A stretch of 11,220 nt of DNA from Candidatus Bathyarchaeota archaeon (GCA_016934355.1 JAFGTA010000073.1:1-11220); one strand, 5' to 3'; numbered from the stretch's first letter, positions 1-6,657 are shown. Translations and numbers: made by a program. The notes: generated from the sequence alone by a model not told the origin.

Positions 1-63
1 AAGCCGGACAGCAGGCTCGACAGGGAGCAGAAGCAGTCAGGACGCTACTACTACAGCGTCTAG
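1..63 (+). CDS. C-terminal end of an unidentified protein (5' partial)
   Basis: Frame 1 is open from the first base and gives 20 residues ending in GRYYYSV before a TAG stop at 61-63. The stop overlaps the stop of the convergent membrane protein gene through a shared CTAG. The piece is charged and rich in Arg, Lys and Gln, then ends in a Tyr triplet. Too little is present to name a family. It is called because the reading frame is open to the edge and because the same overlapping-stop arrangement joins another convergent gene pair in this window. It could still be chance, since a 20-codon open stretch is not rare in G+C-rich DNA. Confidence 0.45.
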   Translation, partial: KPDSRLDREQKQSGRYYYSV

Positions 64-701
64 TGGACGTTGAGCAGCAGCGCGATTAACGCTACCGCTA
101 TGCCCGAGACCACCATCTTAAGGCCCGAGACCAGTATGTTATCACCGCCTATCTTGCCGAGGTAGACGCCGAGCACGAACAACGTGAGTAGGCTGGCGGC
201 TGCGGAGGCGACGAAGGCGGTGCCGATGTCGATGAACCCGTTCACCAGGAGGAACGGGGCGAGGCTGGGTATCGATGCGATGAAAGGTGCCGAGCCATCC
301 ACGAATGCGGCGAACACCGATATGAACCTGCTAGCCTTGCCGTAGACCGTGTTGTCGAGGTTGACGAGCATGGCGTCCTCCAGCTCGTTGAGGCTGTGGC
401 TGCGCTCGGCGCTCTCGGTCATGTAGGTGCCGCTGAACCCGCTGACCATCATGGCTATGCCGCTTGTGATTATGACGCTTATGACGCTGCGGGGCTCATG
501 TATCTGGCTCAGGTACGCGCCTATTACGACGCCGAGGCTGGTCATGGCGCCGTCGAAGGCGTTCATGGCGAAGTAGCGTCTGATGATCTTCTGGGCGCCT
601 GTGACCTGGAAATATGTTCCGATGTCGTCTAGGCTGTTCTTTATTCCTTCTTGGACGCGGTCGATGCCGTTAGGTTGGTCATCCTCTGACGGGTCTTGCA
701 C
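60..701 (-). CDS. VIT1/CCC1-family integral membrane protein (archaeal TIGR00267-like)
   Basis: This 213-residue protein resembles the archaeal branch of the VIT1/CCC1 family, whose characterised eukaryotic members move Fe2+ or Mn2+ across membranes. A hydrophilic N-terminus (about 1-40) leads into hydrophobic segments near 44-65, 71-93, 122-145, 153-180 and 190-211, the usual five-helix layout. The first helix holds the family-like element FDGAMTSLGVVIGAY (49-63), and GIAMMVSGFSGTYMTESAER (81-100) matches the second helix and acidic exit loop where family members bind metal. The large cytosolic metal-binding domain of plant VIT1 is not present. The start is GTG at 699-701, preceded by AGGAG at 712-716 with 10 nt spacing. 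The gene stands alone, divergent from the PH-like gene. The transported ion is inferred only from the family. Confidence 0.82.
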   Translation of the reverse strand: MQDPSEDDQPNGIDRVQEGIKNSLDDIGTYFQVTGAQKIIRRYFAMNAFDGAMTSLGVVIGAYLSQIHEPRSVISVIITSGIAMMVSGFSGTYMTESAERSHSLNELEDAMLVNLDNTVYGKASRFISVFAAFVDGSAPFIASIPSLAPFLLVNGFIDIGTAFVASAAASLLTLFVLGVYLGKIGGDNILVSGLKMVVSGIAVALIALLLNVH

Positions 702-711
702 CTATCCCCTT

Positions 712-716
712 CTCCT
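712..716 (-). promoter_or_regulatory. Shine-Dalgarno site of the VIT1-like gene
   Basis: Read on the minus strand this is AGGAG, 10 nt before the GTG at 701-699. A second purine run, GGGGAT at 709-704, lies closer. Together they support the non-ATG start, since there is no nearby in-frame ATG before the first helix. Confidence 0.5.
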
Positions 717-797
717 GAGTACGGGAGACCCGAGAACCGAAAACGCTCTATCGCTCATTAACGAACGAACACTCACCGACCGTAATCAACGCCAGCT

Positions 798-807
798 AAT
801 AAAACTT
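798..807 (+). promoter_or_regulatory. putative box A (TATA) for the PH-like gene
   Basis: The A+T-rich stretch AATAAAACTT lies about 28-37 bases before the ATG at 835 in otherwise G+C-rich DNA. That distance fits an archaeal TATA box driving a leaderless or nearly leaderless transcript. It is one reason for preferring the start at 835 over 808, which would sit directly against this element. Confidence 0.35.
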
Positions 808-834
808 ATGCAACCAGGCACCCTTTGTGGGGTC

Positions 835-1146
835 ATGGACGACGTAGAGGTATCAGGCGACGCGATCAGGATAAGGTTCAAGGACCACGAGGGGCTTCTC
901 GGCATGACAGACGGGTTCGCCCTGCCCGTGGAGAGCGTCGAGGGCGTCTCCACCGCCAAGGTGAGCTGCAAGCACCCCAGGATGGGCAGCATCGGGACAC
1001 GGGACGGCATGGTCTTCTATTATATGCAGGACGGAGACAAGGTAGTAACCCTGAACCTCAAGGGTCACAAGTACAGCAAGGTGACGGTAGAGGTGGACGA
1101 CAAGGAAGCCGCGGCAGACGCCATAAGGAAAGCAATCAACAGATGA
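835..1146 (+). CDS. small PH-like protein of unknown function
   Basis: The product is 103 residues with a strand-rich pattern: VEVSGDAIRIRF, VSTAKVSC, DGMVFYYM, KVVTLNLKG and KVTVEV, ending in a helix AAADAIRKAINR. This order of about six or seven strands closed by a C-terminal helix resembles the small bacterial and archaeal proteins with a PH-like fold, in which the last strand carries a 'vEVdDp' element before the helix; here it reads VEVDDKEAA. No catalytic motif is visible and the function is unknown. ATG 835 is chosen because it begins just before the first predicted strand and sits well with a box A. ATG 808 in the same frame would add nine residues (MQPGTLCGV). The stop overlaps the next start as ATGA, so the two are probably translated together. 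Confidence 0.75.
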   Translation: MDDVEVSGDAIRIRFKDHEGLLGMTDGFALPVESVEGVSTAKVSCKHPRMGSIGTRDGMVFYYMQDGDKVVTLNLKGHKYSKVTVEVDDKEAAADAIRKAINR

Positions 1147-1406
1147 ACCTTAACACTGTAAAGGTCCTTCGCGTTGAGCCCAGTACTAGTCGAGCCTCAG
1201 GTGTAAATGGGAACAGGTATTATGGGAGAGTGGTCTCTGTGATTGAACGAGAGGGCTTGTTTGAATTCCTATTGGACATTAGCGGTCTTAAGATTCACTT
1301 GACGGAACAAACAAATTATCCCTTAGGTGAGTATCTGGCTGTTCAGGGAAGGCTGGATTTGATAGATATCAAGCTTCCAGAACCAAATGGATGGAATACA
1401 GTCTAG
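1143..1406 (+). CDS. hypothetical 87-residue protein, OB-like pattern
   Basis: I do not recognise the family. The ATG at 1143-1145 overlaps the upstream TGA as ATGA, a classic coupling arrangement, and the frame runs to a TAG that overlaps the stop of the convergent binding-protein gene through CTAG at 1403-1406. The sequence alternates hydrophobic residues in a way that suggests a small beta barrel: YYGRVVSVIERE, LFEFLLDISGLKIHL, then GEYLAVQGRLDLIDIKL. That order, including a late V-x-G-R-L strand, resembles single-stranded nucleic-acid-binding OB folds, but this is pattern reading only. Base composition is clearly A+T richer than the gene it overlaps, which is odd for an operon partner. 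Location is presumably cytoplasmic, as there is no membrane segment. Confidence 0.65.
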   Translation: MNLNTVKVLRVEPSTSRASGVNGNRYYGRVVSVIEREGLFEFLLDISGLKIHLTEQTNYPLGEYLAVQGRLDLIDIKLPEPNGWNTV

Positions 1407-2683
1407 TTGTATGGTTGTATCCAGTTGACTTTCCCAGTCTCATAATCATAGAACCCGTATTGGGTGTATTTTGTTTCTCCCTCGACATCTGCGTACCCCC
1501 ATATCGTGTAATTAAAGCTCTGTCTGTCCCCTACCTCGTCAAGCTCACATCTACCGCTTAATCCGACATACTCGGCTGCCACCACTGGAATCCTTTCCTT
1601 CAGATCAACTGTCTCCGCTGATCCTTCCTCAATCACGGATAACACCAGAATCCAGACCCCATCATAGATATTAGCCTCCACTAGAGTCATATCACGCCCA
1701 AACTCGTCAAGGAACTCTCCGTTAATCCTCTCCACCAACTCTGATTCGGCTAGTCCCTCAACCATGCTGAGCATTTTAACGTCTGATACGGGGCCGTCAA
1801 GTGATTCTAGGCTCTCCTTGTAGTAGTCTGATCCAAAGTAACAGAACCACGTCACGTTAAGAAGCTCCGGGTAGTCTTGTGTTAGGTTCATTATCTCTGC
1901 TAGACCACCGCCAAGGTGAAGTATCGCTATCTCCTTTGATGGATGAGTCTTGGTTAAGTTTTTCACGGCGTTTGAAATCTCGGGTAAATTGATGTCAATG
2001 GATTCAATAACCGGCATATAGTCCACTATTTCCCCATAATCCACACTGTACCCGAACTCATCAACGATTTCACCATCCATCTCATGGAATTTATCCTGAA
2101 ACAGATCGACTACTCGGTTGAAAGAGTCTCCTAGTACTATCACTTTTCGTATACCCATATCAGTCATGGTTTTGGCTAATGGTCCAGTCTGGTGCACATC
2201 TGTTGGATGAAGCCTGAAACAAGAATCATCGATGGTGAACCCAAATGACTGGGTTGCACCGATGCACATGAACGTCATGTTATTACTCAACATAAAGGAT
2301 AAGCTCTGGTCAAGGGTAAGACCATCAGGCATCCCCACAATCAGGTCTATGCCTTCCTTTTTGCATTTCATCACGGTTTGAATTGTTTCATGAACCCCTT
2401 CTACTGGATAGAAAACAACATCAATACCCAGTTCAGTTCCAGTCTCGTCTAGATACTGTTTCACGTCCCGTTCAGCCATATCTGCGATAAAACTATAGAA
2501 CTCCTTTGTCTCCGGGAAAAATCTAGAGTTATACTTGTCGATAACAGCGATTCTTACCGTGCCCAGTTCAGCAAGATTGTTTTCTACATGTTCTTCGGTT
2601 GGTCTTGAAAAAAATGCGATAAAGGCAACAAGTAAGATGACCACTATAACAGGAACATAATCTTTCTTGCCCCAATTCTCCAT
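1403..2683 (-). CDS. membrane-anchored type I periplasmic-binding-protein (LivK/ligand-binding receptor family)
   Basis: The 426-residue product starts with a short polar tip and one hydrophobic helix (about 10-26, VPVIVVILLVAFIAFF), giving an uncleaved signal-anchor with the rest outside the cell. No lipobox Cys is seen. The body has the two-lobed type I binding-protein pattern of branched-chain amino-acid (LivK-like) receptors: a first strand TVRIAVID (about 42-49), DLIVGMPDG near 114-122, MTFMCIGATQSFGF and CFRLHPTD (about 135-161), then a second lobe beginning MGIRKVIVLGD. The C-terminal part matches the family's linker and YDGVWILVLSVIEEG helix. No permease or ATPase gene is adjacent, so it is either an orphan receptor or serves a transporter elsewhere. 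The ligand cannot be read from sequence. ATG at 2681-2683; possibly leaderless. Confidence 0.8.
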   Translation of the reverse strand: MENWGKKDYVPVIVVILLVAFIAFFSRPTEEHVENNLAELGTVRIAVIDKYNSRFFPETKEFYSFIADMAERDVKQYLDETGTELGIDVVFYPVEGVHETIQTVMKCKKEGIDLIVGMPDGLTLDQSLSFMLSNNMTFMCIGATQSFGFTIDDSCFRLHPTDVHQTGPLAKTMTDMGIRKVIVLGDSFNRVVDLFQDKFHEMDGEIVDEFGYSVDYGEIVDYMPVIESIDINLPEISNAVKNLTKTHPSKEIAILHLGGGLAEIMNLTQDYPELLNVTWFCYFGSDYYKESLESLDGPVSDVKMLSMVEGLAESELVERINGEFLDEFGRDMTLVEANIYDGVWILVLSVIEEGSAETVDLKERIPVVAAEYVGLSGRCELDEVGDRQSFNYTIWGYADVEGETKYTQYGFYDYETGKVNWIQPYN

Positions 2684-2702
2684 AACCTGATGTCAGTTTC
2701 AA

Positions 2703-2714
2703 TCATAATAAGTC
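2703..2714 (-). promoter_or_regulatory. putative box A for the binding-protein gene
   Basis: On the minus strand this reads about ACTTATTATGA and is centred roughly 25 bases before the ATG at 2683. That spacing is what a leaderless archaeal transcript would have. No good Shine-Dalgarno sequence precedes this ATG, which agrees with a leaderless start. Confidence 0.4.
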
Positions 2715-2728
2715 ATTTTGAAAAAACA

Positions 2729-2738
2729 TTTTTACAAA
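2729..2738 (+). promoter_or_regulatory. putative box A for the tag-fdhD pair
   Basis: The A+T-rich element TTTTTACAAA lies in the 99-nt divergent spacer. A start of transcription about 26 bases downstream, near 2760, would leave a leader of roughly 20 nt before the ATG at 2783. Confidence 0.35.
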
Positions 2739-2782
2739 ACATATTCGTTGAGCTTATCAACCACTAAACCCCCGGTTTGAAT

Positions 2783-3361
2783 ATGAACAAGGATACGCGG
2801 TGCTTCGGAAACAAAGACCCAGTGATGGCTGAGTACCATGACACCGAGTGGGGTGTACCCCTCCACATTGATAACGAGTTATACGGGTTACTGGTGCTGG
2901 AGGGGGCGCAGGCTGGGCTAAGCTGGAGAACAGTGCTCCATAGAAGAGAAGCCTATCGTGATGCTTTTTCTGGCTTTGATCCAGTTATTGTTGCTGAGTA
3001 TACGTCGAAGAAGCTTGAGGACATTAGAGAGAACAGTGGAGTCATCAGAAACAAGTTAAAGATAGCTTCTGCTGTGAAGAACGCCAAGGCTTTCATCGAG
3101 ATTCAGAGGGAGTTTGGAAGTTTTGACAAGTATCTTTGGGCGTATGTTGACGATACTCCTGTGATGAATGCTTTCGCTTCATGGAAGGAGGTTCCAGCCG
3201 AGACCTCGCTTAGCCAAGAGATAAGCAATGACTTGAAGAAACGGGGGTTCAGCTTTGTGGGTCCGACCATCATGTACGCGTATATGCAGAGCGTGGGCAT
3301 GGTCAACGACCACCTCACCCACTGCTTCAGGTGGCAAGAGATCAAAGACCAGTACGGGTGA
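2783..3361 (+). CDS. tag: DNA-3-methyladenine glycosylase I
   Basis: Tag removes 3-methyladenine from alkylated DNA, the first step of base excision repair. The 192-residue product matches the usual length (E. coli Tag is 187) and aligns along its whole length: DPVMAEYHDTEWGVP near the N-terminus, LEGAQAGLSWRTVL (39-52), RNKLKIASAVKNAKAF, then LKKRGFSFVGPTIMYAYMQ and VNDHLTHCF near the end. The zinc-snap ligands of Tag are present as C7, H19, H177 and C181. E40 and W48 match the base-recognition Glu and stacking Trp. The ATG at 2783 is preferred; an in-frame TTG at 2777 would add two residues. Tag is mostly bacterial, and this gene lies at the end of an A+T-richer block, so transfer is plausible. 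FdhD follows after 6 nt. Confidence 0.95.
   Translation: MNKDTRCFGNKDPVMAEYHDTEWGVPLHIDNELYGLLVLEGAQAGLSWRTVLHRREAYRDAFSGFDPVIVAEYTSKKLEDIRENSGVIRNKLKIASAVKNAKAFIEIQREFGSFDKYLWAYVDDTPVMNAFASWKEVPAETSLSQEISNDLKKRGFSFVGPTIMYAYMQSVGMVNDHLTHCFRWQEIKDQYG
3356..3361 (+). promoter_or_regulatory. Shine-Dalgarno site of fdhD inside the tag stop
   Basis: GGGTGA overlaps the last codon and stop of tag and lies 6 nt before the GTG at 3368. It matches the archaeal GGTGA core and decides the GTG start, implying that ribosomes finishing tag can initiate fdhD. Confidence 0.6.
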
Positions 3362-3367
3362 GCACAG

Positions 3368-4147
3368 GTGGTCACCGAGAGGAGGCGGGCACTTTCAATA
3401 AACAGGGGCGGGGAGCCGCCGACCGAGACACTGGAGGAGCTGGCTCTGGACGAGCCCCTCGGCATCCACGTGAACGGCGAATACTACGTCACCCTCATAG
3501 CGACGCCTGAGATGAGGGAGGAGCTCGCCGCAGGCATCCTCCTCACGCAGGGCGTCATCGACTCCGTTGACCTCATCGAGTCCATAGGGTTCAGCGGCGG
3601 CGAGGTAGAAGTCAGGCTAGCCAAGGAAGTGGACCTCCGCGAGGCCGCAGACGCGACGATGAACCTGATAGTCGCGGCCTGCGCTTCGAGCCCCACGTCT
3701 AGGGTGAAGGCGACGCAGATACCAGAGGTTTCCTCAGACCTGAAGGTGAAGGCGGGCAGCCTCAGGGAGATGATCGCCGAGCTGGAGAGGAGGAGCAGCG
3801 TCCACATGAGGACCCGCGGCACCCACGCAGCCATGCTGTGCAGCCGAGAAGGCACGGTGCACAGCTTCGCCGAGGACGTAGGCAGGCACAACGCCGTAGA
3901 CAAGGCGATAGGCTCACACGCCCTAGCCGGCGGTGTGCTCGGAGACTGCGTCCTCCTCAGCACCGGCAGGCAGTCGGGGGAGATGGTTCAGAAGGCCGCG
4001 CGCTGCGGCGTGCCCGTTGTGGCGTCGTTGACGGTGCCCCTCGTCTCGGGTGTAAGGCTCGCCGAGGCGTCTGGGGTGACCCTGGCGGGGTTCAGCGGAG
4101 GCGGTTTGAAGGTCTACGCGAACCCGGGTAGAATAAAGGTGGGGTAG
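3368..4147 (+). CDS. fdhD: FdhD-like sulfur carrier/sulfurtransferase for Mo/W bis-pterin cofactor
   Basis: FdhD passes sulfur from a cysteine desulfurase to the bis-MGD cofactor of formate dehydrogenases. The 259-residue product has the family landmarks in order: LALDEPLGIHVNG (25-37), ATPEMREELAAGILLTQGVI (45-64), GTHAA (151-155), EDVGRHNAVDK (169-179), STGRQSGEMVQKAARCGVP (198-216) and the C-terminal LAGFSGGGLKVYANPGRI. In E. coli the active loop is C-G-V-C; here the matching loop is AACASSP, leaving only C105. No formate dehydrogenase is in view, but an AOR gene is convergent and next to it, with only 3 nt between the ferredoxin and fdhD stop codons. A role in maturing that tungsten enzyme is an inference. 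The start is GTG with a good ribosome-binding site. Confidence 0.9.
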   Translation: MVTERRRALSINRGGEPPTETLEELALDEPLGIHVNGEYYVTLIATPEMREELAAGILLTQGVIDSVDLIESIGFSGGEVEVRLAKEVDLREAADATMNLIVAACASSPTSRVKATQIPEVSSDLKVKAGSLREMIAELERRSSVHMRTRGTHAAMLCSREGTVHSFAEDVGRHNAVDKAIGSHALAGGVLGDCVLLSTGRQSGEMVQKAARCGVPVVASLTVPLVSGVRLAEASGVTLAGFSGGGLKVYANPGRIKVG

Positions 4148-4150
4148 GGG

Positions 4151-4648
4151 CTACCTTAGGCTCTCCATGAGGGCGAAGAGCTCTGAGAGCTTCTCGCTCT
4201 TGGCGCGTTTGAGGCTGCTGTCCAGCCTGTCCTTGGGCACGTAGGTTAGGGCCTCGTGGTAGCAGTACTTGACGCACTCGGGGTCGCCTCCGCAGAGGTC
4301 GCACTTGTAAGCCACGTCTGTGACCGGGTCGACGCTTATGCCGCCGACGGGGCACACCATGTTGCAGACCCTGCAGCCGACGCAGGTCTCCTCGTCCACC
4401 ACCATGGCGCCCGTCGCGGCGTCCCTGCTGATGGCGTTGGTGGGGCAAGCCTCCATGCACAGCGGGGTGCTGCACTGCTGGCACACCATGGGTATGTAGT
4501 TGTGGTAGCTGCCGCGCTTCTCGTAGCTGATGACCTTGATCCGTGACCGGCTGGGCTGGACCCTCCCCGTGTTCTTGAGGCTGCAAGCCACCTCGCACAT
4601 GTGGCAGCCGACGCACTTCTCGATGTCGACGCTCAGAACCTTCTCCAT
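4151..4648 (-). CDS. four-[4Fe-4S]-cluster ferredoxin subunit (HycB/AorA/WOR5-S-like)
   Basis: The 165-residue product carries 16 cysteines in four groups: C12-C15-C18-C22, C56-C59-C64-C68, C89-C92-C95-C99 and C116-C119-C125-C129. This is the two-by-two arrangement of HycB/DmsB-like electron-transfer subunits and should hold four [4Fe-4S] clusters. There is no signal peptide or membrane segment, so it is cytoplasmic. It starts 2 nt after the AOR stop, with AGGAGG inside the end of that gene, so the two form an operon and probably a complex. Similar small subunits accompany the AOR-family enzymes WOR5 of Pyrococcus and Aor of Aromatoleum. The last 30 residues are a charged helix without cysteines. 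The likely role is to take electrons from the AOR protein. Confidence 0.92.
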   Translation of the reverse strand: MEKVLSVDIEKCVGCHMCEVACSLKNTGRVQPSRSRIKVISYEKRGSYHNYIPMVCQQCSTPLCMEACPTNAISRDAATGAMVVDEETCVGCRVCNMVCPVGGISVDPVTDVAYKCDLCGGDPECVKYCYHEALTYVPKDRLDSSLKRAKSEKLSELFALMESLR

Positions 4649-4650
4649 GG

Positions 4651-6648
4651 CTATGCCTCCTTCCTGCCGGGGGCCAGCTTGTTCGCCTTCTTCAGCTCCT
4701 TGGCGACGTCGGCCATGCCCAGCTTCTTCAGCGTCGCCTCCCTCTGGAGCCCTGTTCCTGGGTCCCAGCCCCTCATAGTGTAGTAGTCGTCCTTCATCTT
4801 CTCGAAGAGCTTCCTGTCCAGTCTCTTACCCTGCTGGGGGCCATCTGGCACCGGCGCCTCGAAGAAGTAGTCCGGCAGCGTGTCGGTGGCGCGGGTCCTG
4901 CCGTCCCTGACGACGACGGCTCGCTCGATATTGCAGACCCTCTCGGCGGCTGCGAAGAGCGACGCCTCGTCCGCCGGCACCCCTGTGGCTGCGTTGTACC
5001 TCTCGGCCGCGAACTCGTAGGAGGTGTCGCCGAACTGGCTGCCGGGTGCTCCGACCCTGCCGGGCCTTATCATGCTGACGCAGTACCCGAGGCTGTCGGC
5101 TATGGCGGCGCCGTTCATCTCGTAGATGAGCGCCGCGGGCTTGCCCTCGTACTCGGTGGCGACGATGGCCTTCTCGGTGCCGAACATCTTCTTGCTCCAC
5201 GCGTAGCTGTCAGCCATCTCCTTGGGGTCGACTCCCGCGTAGTTGTCCTTGGCGGGCTTGTCCCAGAGGACTACGTGGTAGGTGGTGGCCCGGAGGCTGT
5301 TGCCGCGCGCGGATATGGCCTCGCCCAGGGCGGTGCCCGGCTCGGCCCTGAACTCGAAGGTCCTCACCGTCATGCCCTGGTTGTGGTAGAGGTAGTCCAT
5401 TGCCTTCTTGCCCAGCTTCTCGGCGAACGCCAAGGGGCCCTCGGCTAATACGTTGCCGTAGCCTTCCCTGTACGCTACCTTGCGGGCCGTCTCGTACAGT
5501 GCCTCTGCGCTGCCTCTGTCGAAGTTGACGCCGTCGAGGTCCTTCTCCGAGACTGCGCCCATGTCCTGTAGGTGCATGAGCCAGCTGACGATTGTGGCTA
5601 TCTCCTTGTTGTCCATGCCGAGGTCGCTCATCATCCTCGTGCCCTTGAACGCTGCGCTGAGGTCAGTCATCCAAAGCTTCCAAGGCCAGTAGGTGGGGTA
5701 GCACCTCCATATGCAGGCGCCCTCGCCGGGTACGTCGAAGAGGGGCTGGCACGGGAACGGGCAGCCGAAGCACCCTATGTTCTTCTCGAAGTACTCGCCC
5801 AGGTTGCTCTCCTCGTACGCCTTCCTTATGTCGGGGCGGTCTCTCCACGCGTGGCTCTCGTAGTTGCCTACGACGCCGGCGTCGCCGACGATGAATCCCT
5901 GCAGGTACGCGTCCATGCCGTCGCTTCGCGGGATGGATTCGCCGCTCCTCTTCTTCGTGTCCTTGACTATCTCGACGAGCCGGCTGTTGAGCTCAGAGAC
6001 CTTGTCGGGGTCGTGTACGCTGACCGCGCCGGTGCCCCGGACGACGACCGCCTTCAGCTTCTTGGCGCCGACCGAGGCGCCCACCGGCGTGCCGCTGCGG
6101 TAGCCGTGCTCCACCGTGGCCTGTACCGCGAGGTTCTCCCCCGCGGGGCCGATGCACGCCACCTGGGCGTCCACGTCGTCGACCTCCTCCTTGAGCAGCG
6201 TCTCGGTGTCGAACGTGCCCTTACCCCATACCTCTGAGGCGTCCCTGATCTCAACCGCGTCGTTGTATATGTTGAGGTAGACCGGCTTATCGCTGCGGCC
6301 CTTGACCACGACGTTGTCGTAGCCCGCGAACTTGAGCTCGGGGGCCCAGCTGCTGCCCATGCCCACGTTGCCTAGGCTGTGGCTCACAGTCTTGGCCGCC
6401 GAGACCACCGTGACCTCCATCCGTGAGGTGCCGATGAGCCCGGTGCCCGCGAGGGCGCCTGAGCCGAATATCACTGGTGCATCCGGGTCCAGCGGGCTCT
6501 GACCTGCCTTGCTGTTCTTCCAGAAGAGCCAGGCGTTGCCGCCTCTCCCGCCGAGGAACCTCTTCGCGTCCTTGTCCCAAGGGGCCGTGGTTACCTTGCC
6601 TGTGGATAGGTCCACCTGCAGGGTCTTGCCGGCCCAACCGTAAACCAT
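4651..6648 (-). CDS. tungsten aldehyde:ferredoxin oxidoreductase (AOR) family protein
   Basis: AOR-family enzymes hold tungsten in two pterins next to a [4Fe-4S] cluster. From the ATG at 6648 the product is 665 residues. The N-terminal AOR domain is clear: FLGGRGGNAWLF (31-42), FGSGALAGTGLIGTSRMEVT (61-80), GNVGMGSSWAPELKFAGYD (93-111). Cluster ligands are C293, C296, C300 (CFGCPFPC) and C523 in D518-SLGYC, matching P. furiosus C288/C291/C295/C494. The other pterin motif is represented by DLGMD (342-346). The stretch where P. furiosus has E313 reads CYPTYWPWKLW without the usual PEYE, and the RGxxH motif holding H448 reads RGNSLRA, so both residues near tungsten seem missing. The substrate is therefore uncertain. 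ATG 6648 is chosen over 6747 because the AOR homology begins there, GGAG precedes it, and the upstream 99 nt are A+T rich and look non-coding. Confidence 0.92.
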   Translation of the reverse strand: MVYGWAGKTLQVDLSTGKVTTAPWDKDAKRFLGGRGGNAWLFWKNSKAGQSPLDPDAPVIFGSGALAGTGLIGTSRMEVTVVSAAKTVSHSLGNVGMGSSWAPELKFAGYDNVVVKGRSDKPVYLNIYNDAVEIRDASEVWGKGTFDTETLLKEEVDDVDAQVACIGPAGENLAVQATVEHGYRSGTPVGASVGAKKLKAVVVRGTGAVSVHDPDKVSELNSRLVEIVKDTKKRSGESIPRSDGMDAYLQGFIVGDAGVVGNYESHAWRDRPDIRKAYEESNLGEYFEKNIGCFGCPFPCQPLFDVPGEGACIWRCYPTYWPWKLWMTDLSAAFKGTRMMSDLGMDNKEIATIVSWLMHLQDMGAVSEKDLDGVNFDRGSAEALYETARKVAYREGYGNVLAEGPLAFAEKLGKKAMDYLYHNQGMTVRTFEFRAEPGTALGEAISARGNSLRATTYHVVLWDKPAKDNYAGVDPKEMADSYAWSKKMFGTEKAIVATEYEGKPAALIYEMNGAAIADSLGYCVSMIRPGRVGAPGSQFGDTSYEFAAERYNAATGVPADEASLFAAAERVCNIERAVVVRDGRTRATDTLPDYFFEAPVPDGPQQGKRLDRKLFEKMKDDYYTMRGWDPGTGLQREATLKKLGMADVAKELKKANKLAPGRKEA
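4656..4661 (-). promoter_or_regulatory. Shine-Dalgarno site of the ferredoxin gene
   Basis: On the minus strand this is AGGAGG, 7 nt before the ATG at 4648. It is encoded within the last codons (Lys-Glu-Ala) of the AOR gene, which supports coupled translation of the two subunits. Confidence 0.7.
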
Positions 6649-6653
6649 AGAAT

Positions 6654-6657
6654 CTCC
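6654..6657 (-). promoter_or_regulatory. Shine-Dalgarno site supporting the AOR start
   Basis: GGAG on the minus strand lies 5 nt before the ATG at 6648. Together with the A+T-rich sequence beyond it, including CTTTACGCG around 6706-6715 as a possible box A, it argues that the in-frame ATG at 6747 is not the real start. Confidence 0.5.

Noticed and set aside
583..834. Upstream in-frame extension of the PH-like gene back to 583
   Set aside because: It would run antisense through the start of the VIT1-like gene and across its ribosome-binding site; starts at 808 or 835 are far more sensible.
702..834. tRNA, other RNA gene or regulatory RNA in the divergent spacers (here, 2684-2782, 6649-6765, 8272-8370)
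   Set aside because: No cloverleaf, long stem or known riboswitch pattern was found by eye; the spacers are of promoter size and mostly A+T-rich.
4092..4616. Second minus-strand frame overlapping the ferredoxin gene and the end of fdhD
   Set aside because: The overlapping frame has 16 correctly spaced cysteines and a good ribosome-binding site; this one is an Arg/Gly/Gln-rich shadow.
5572..6237. Long + strand open frame of 221 codons opposite the AOR gene
   Set aside because: It is antisense to the strongly conserved N-terminal AOR domain, its translation is Ala/Val/Arg biased low-complexity, and it shows no family pattern; a G+C-rich shadow frame.
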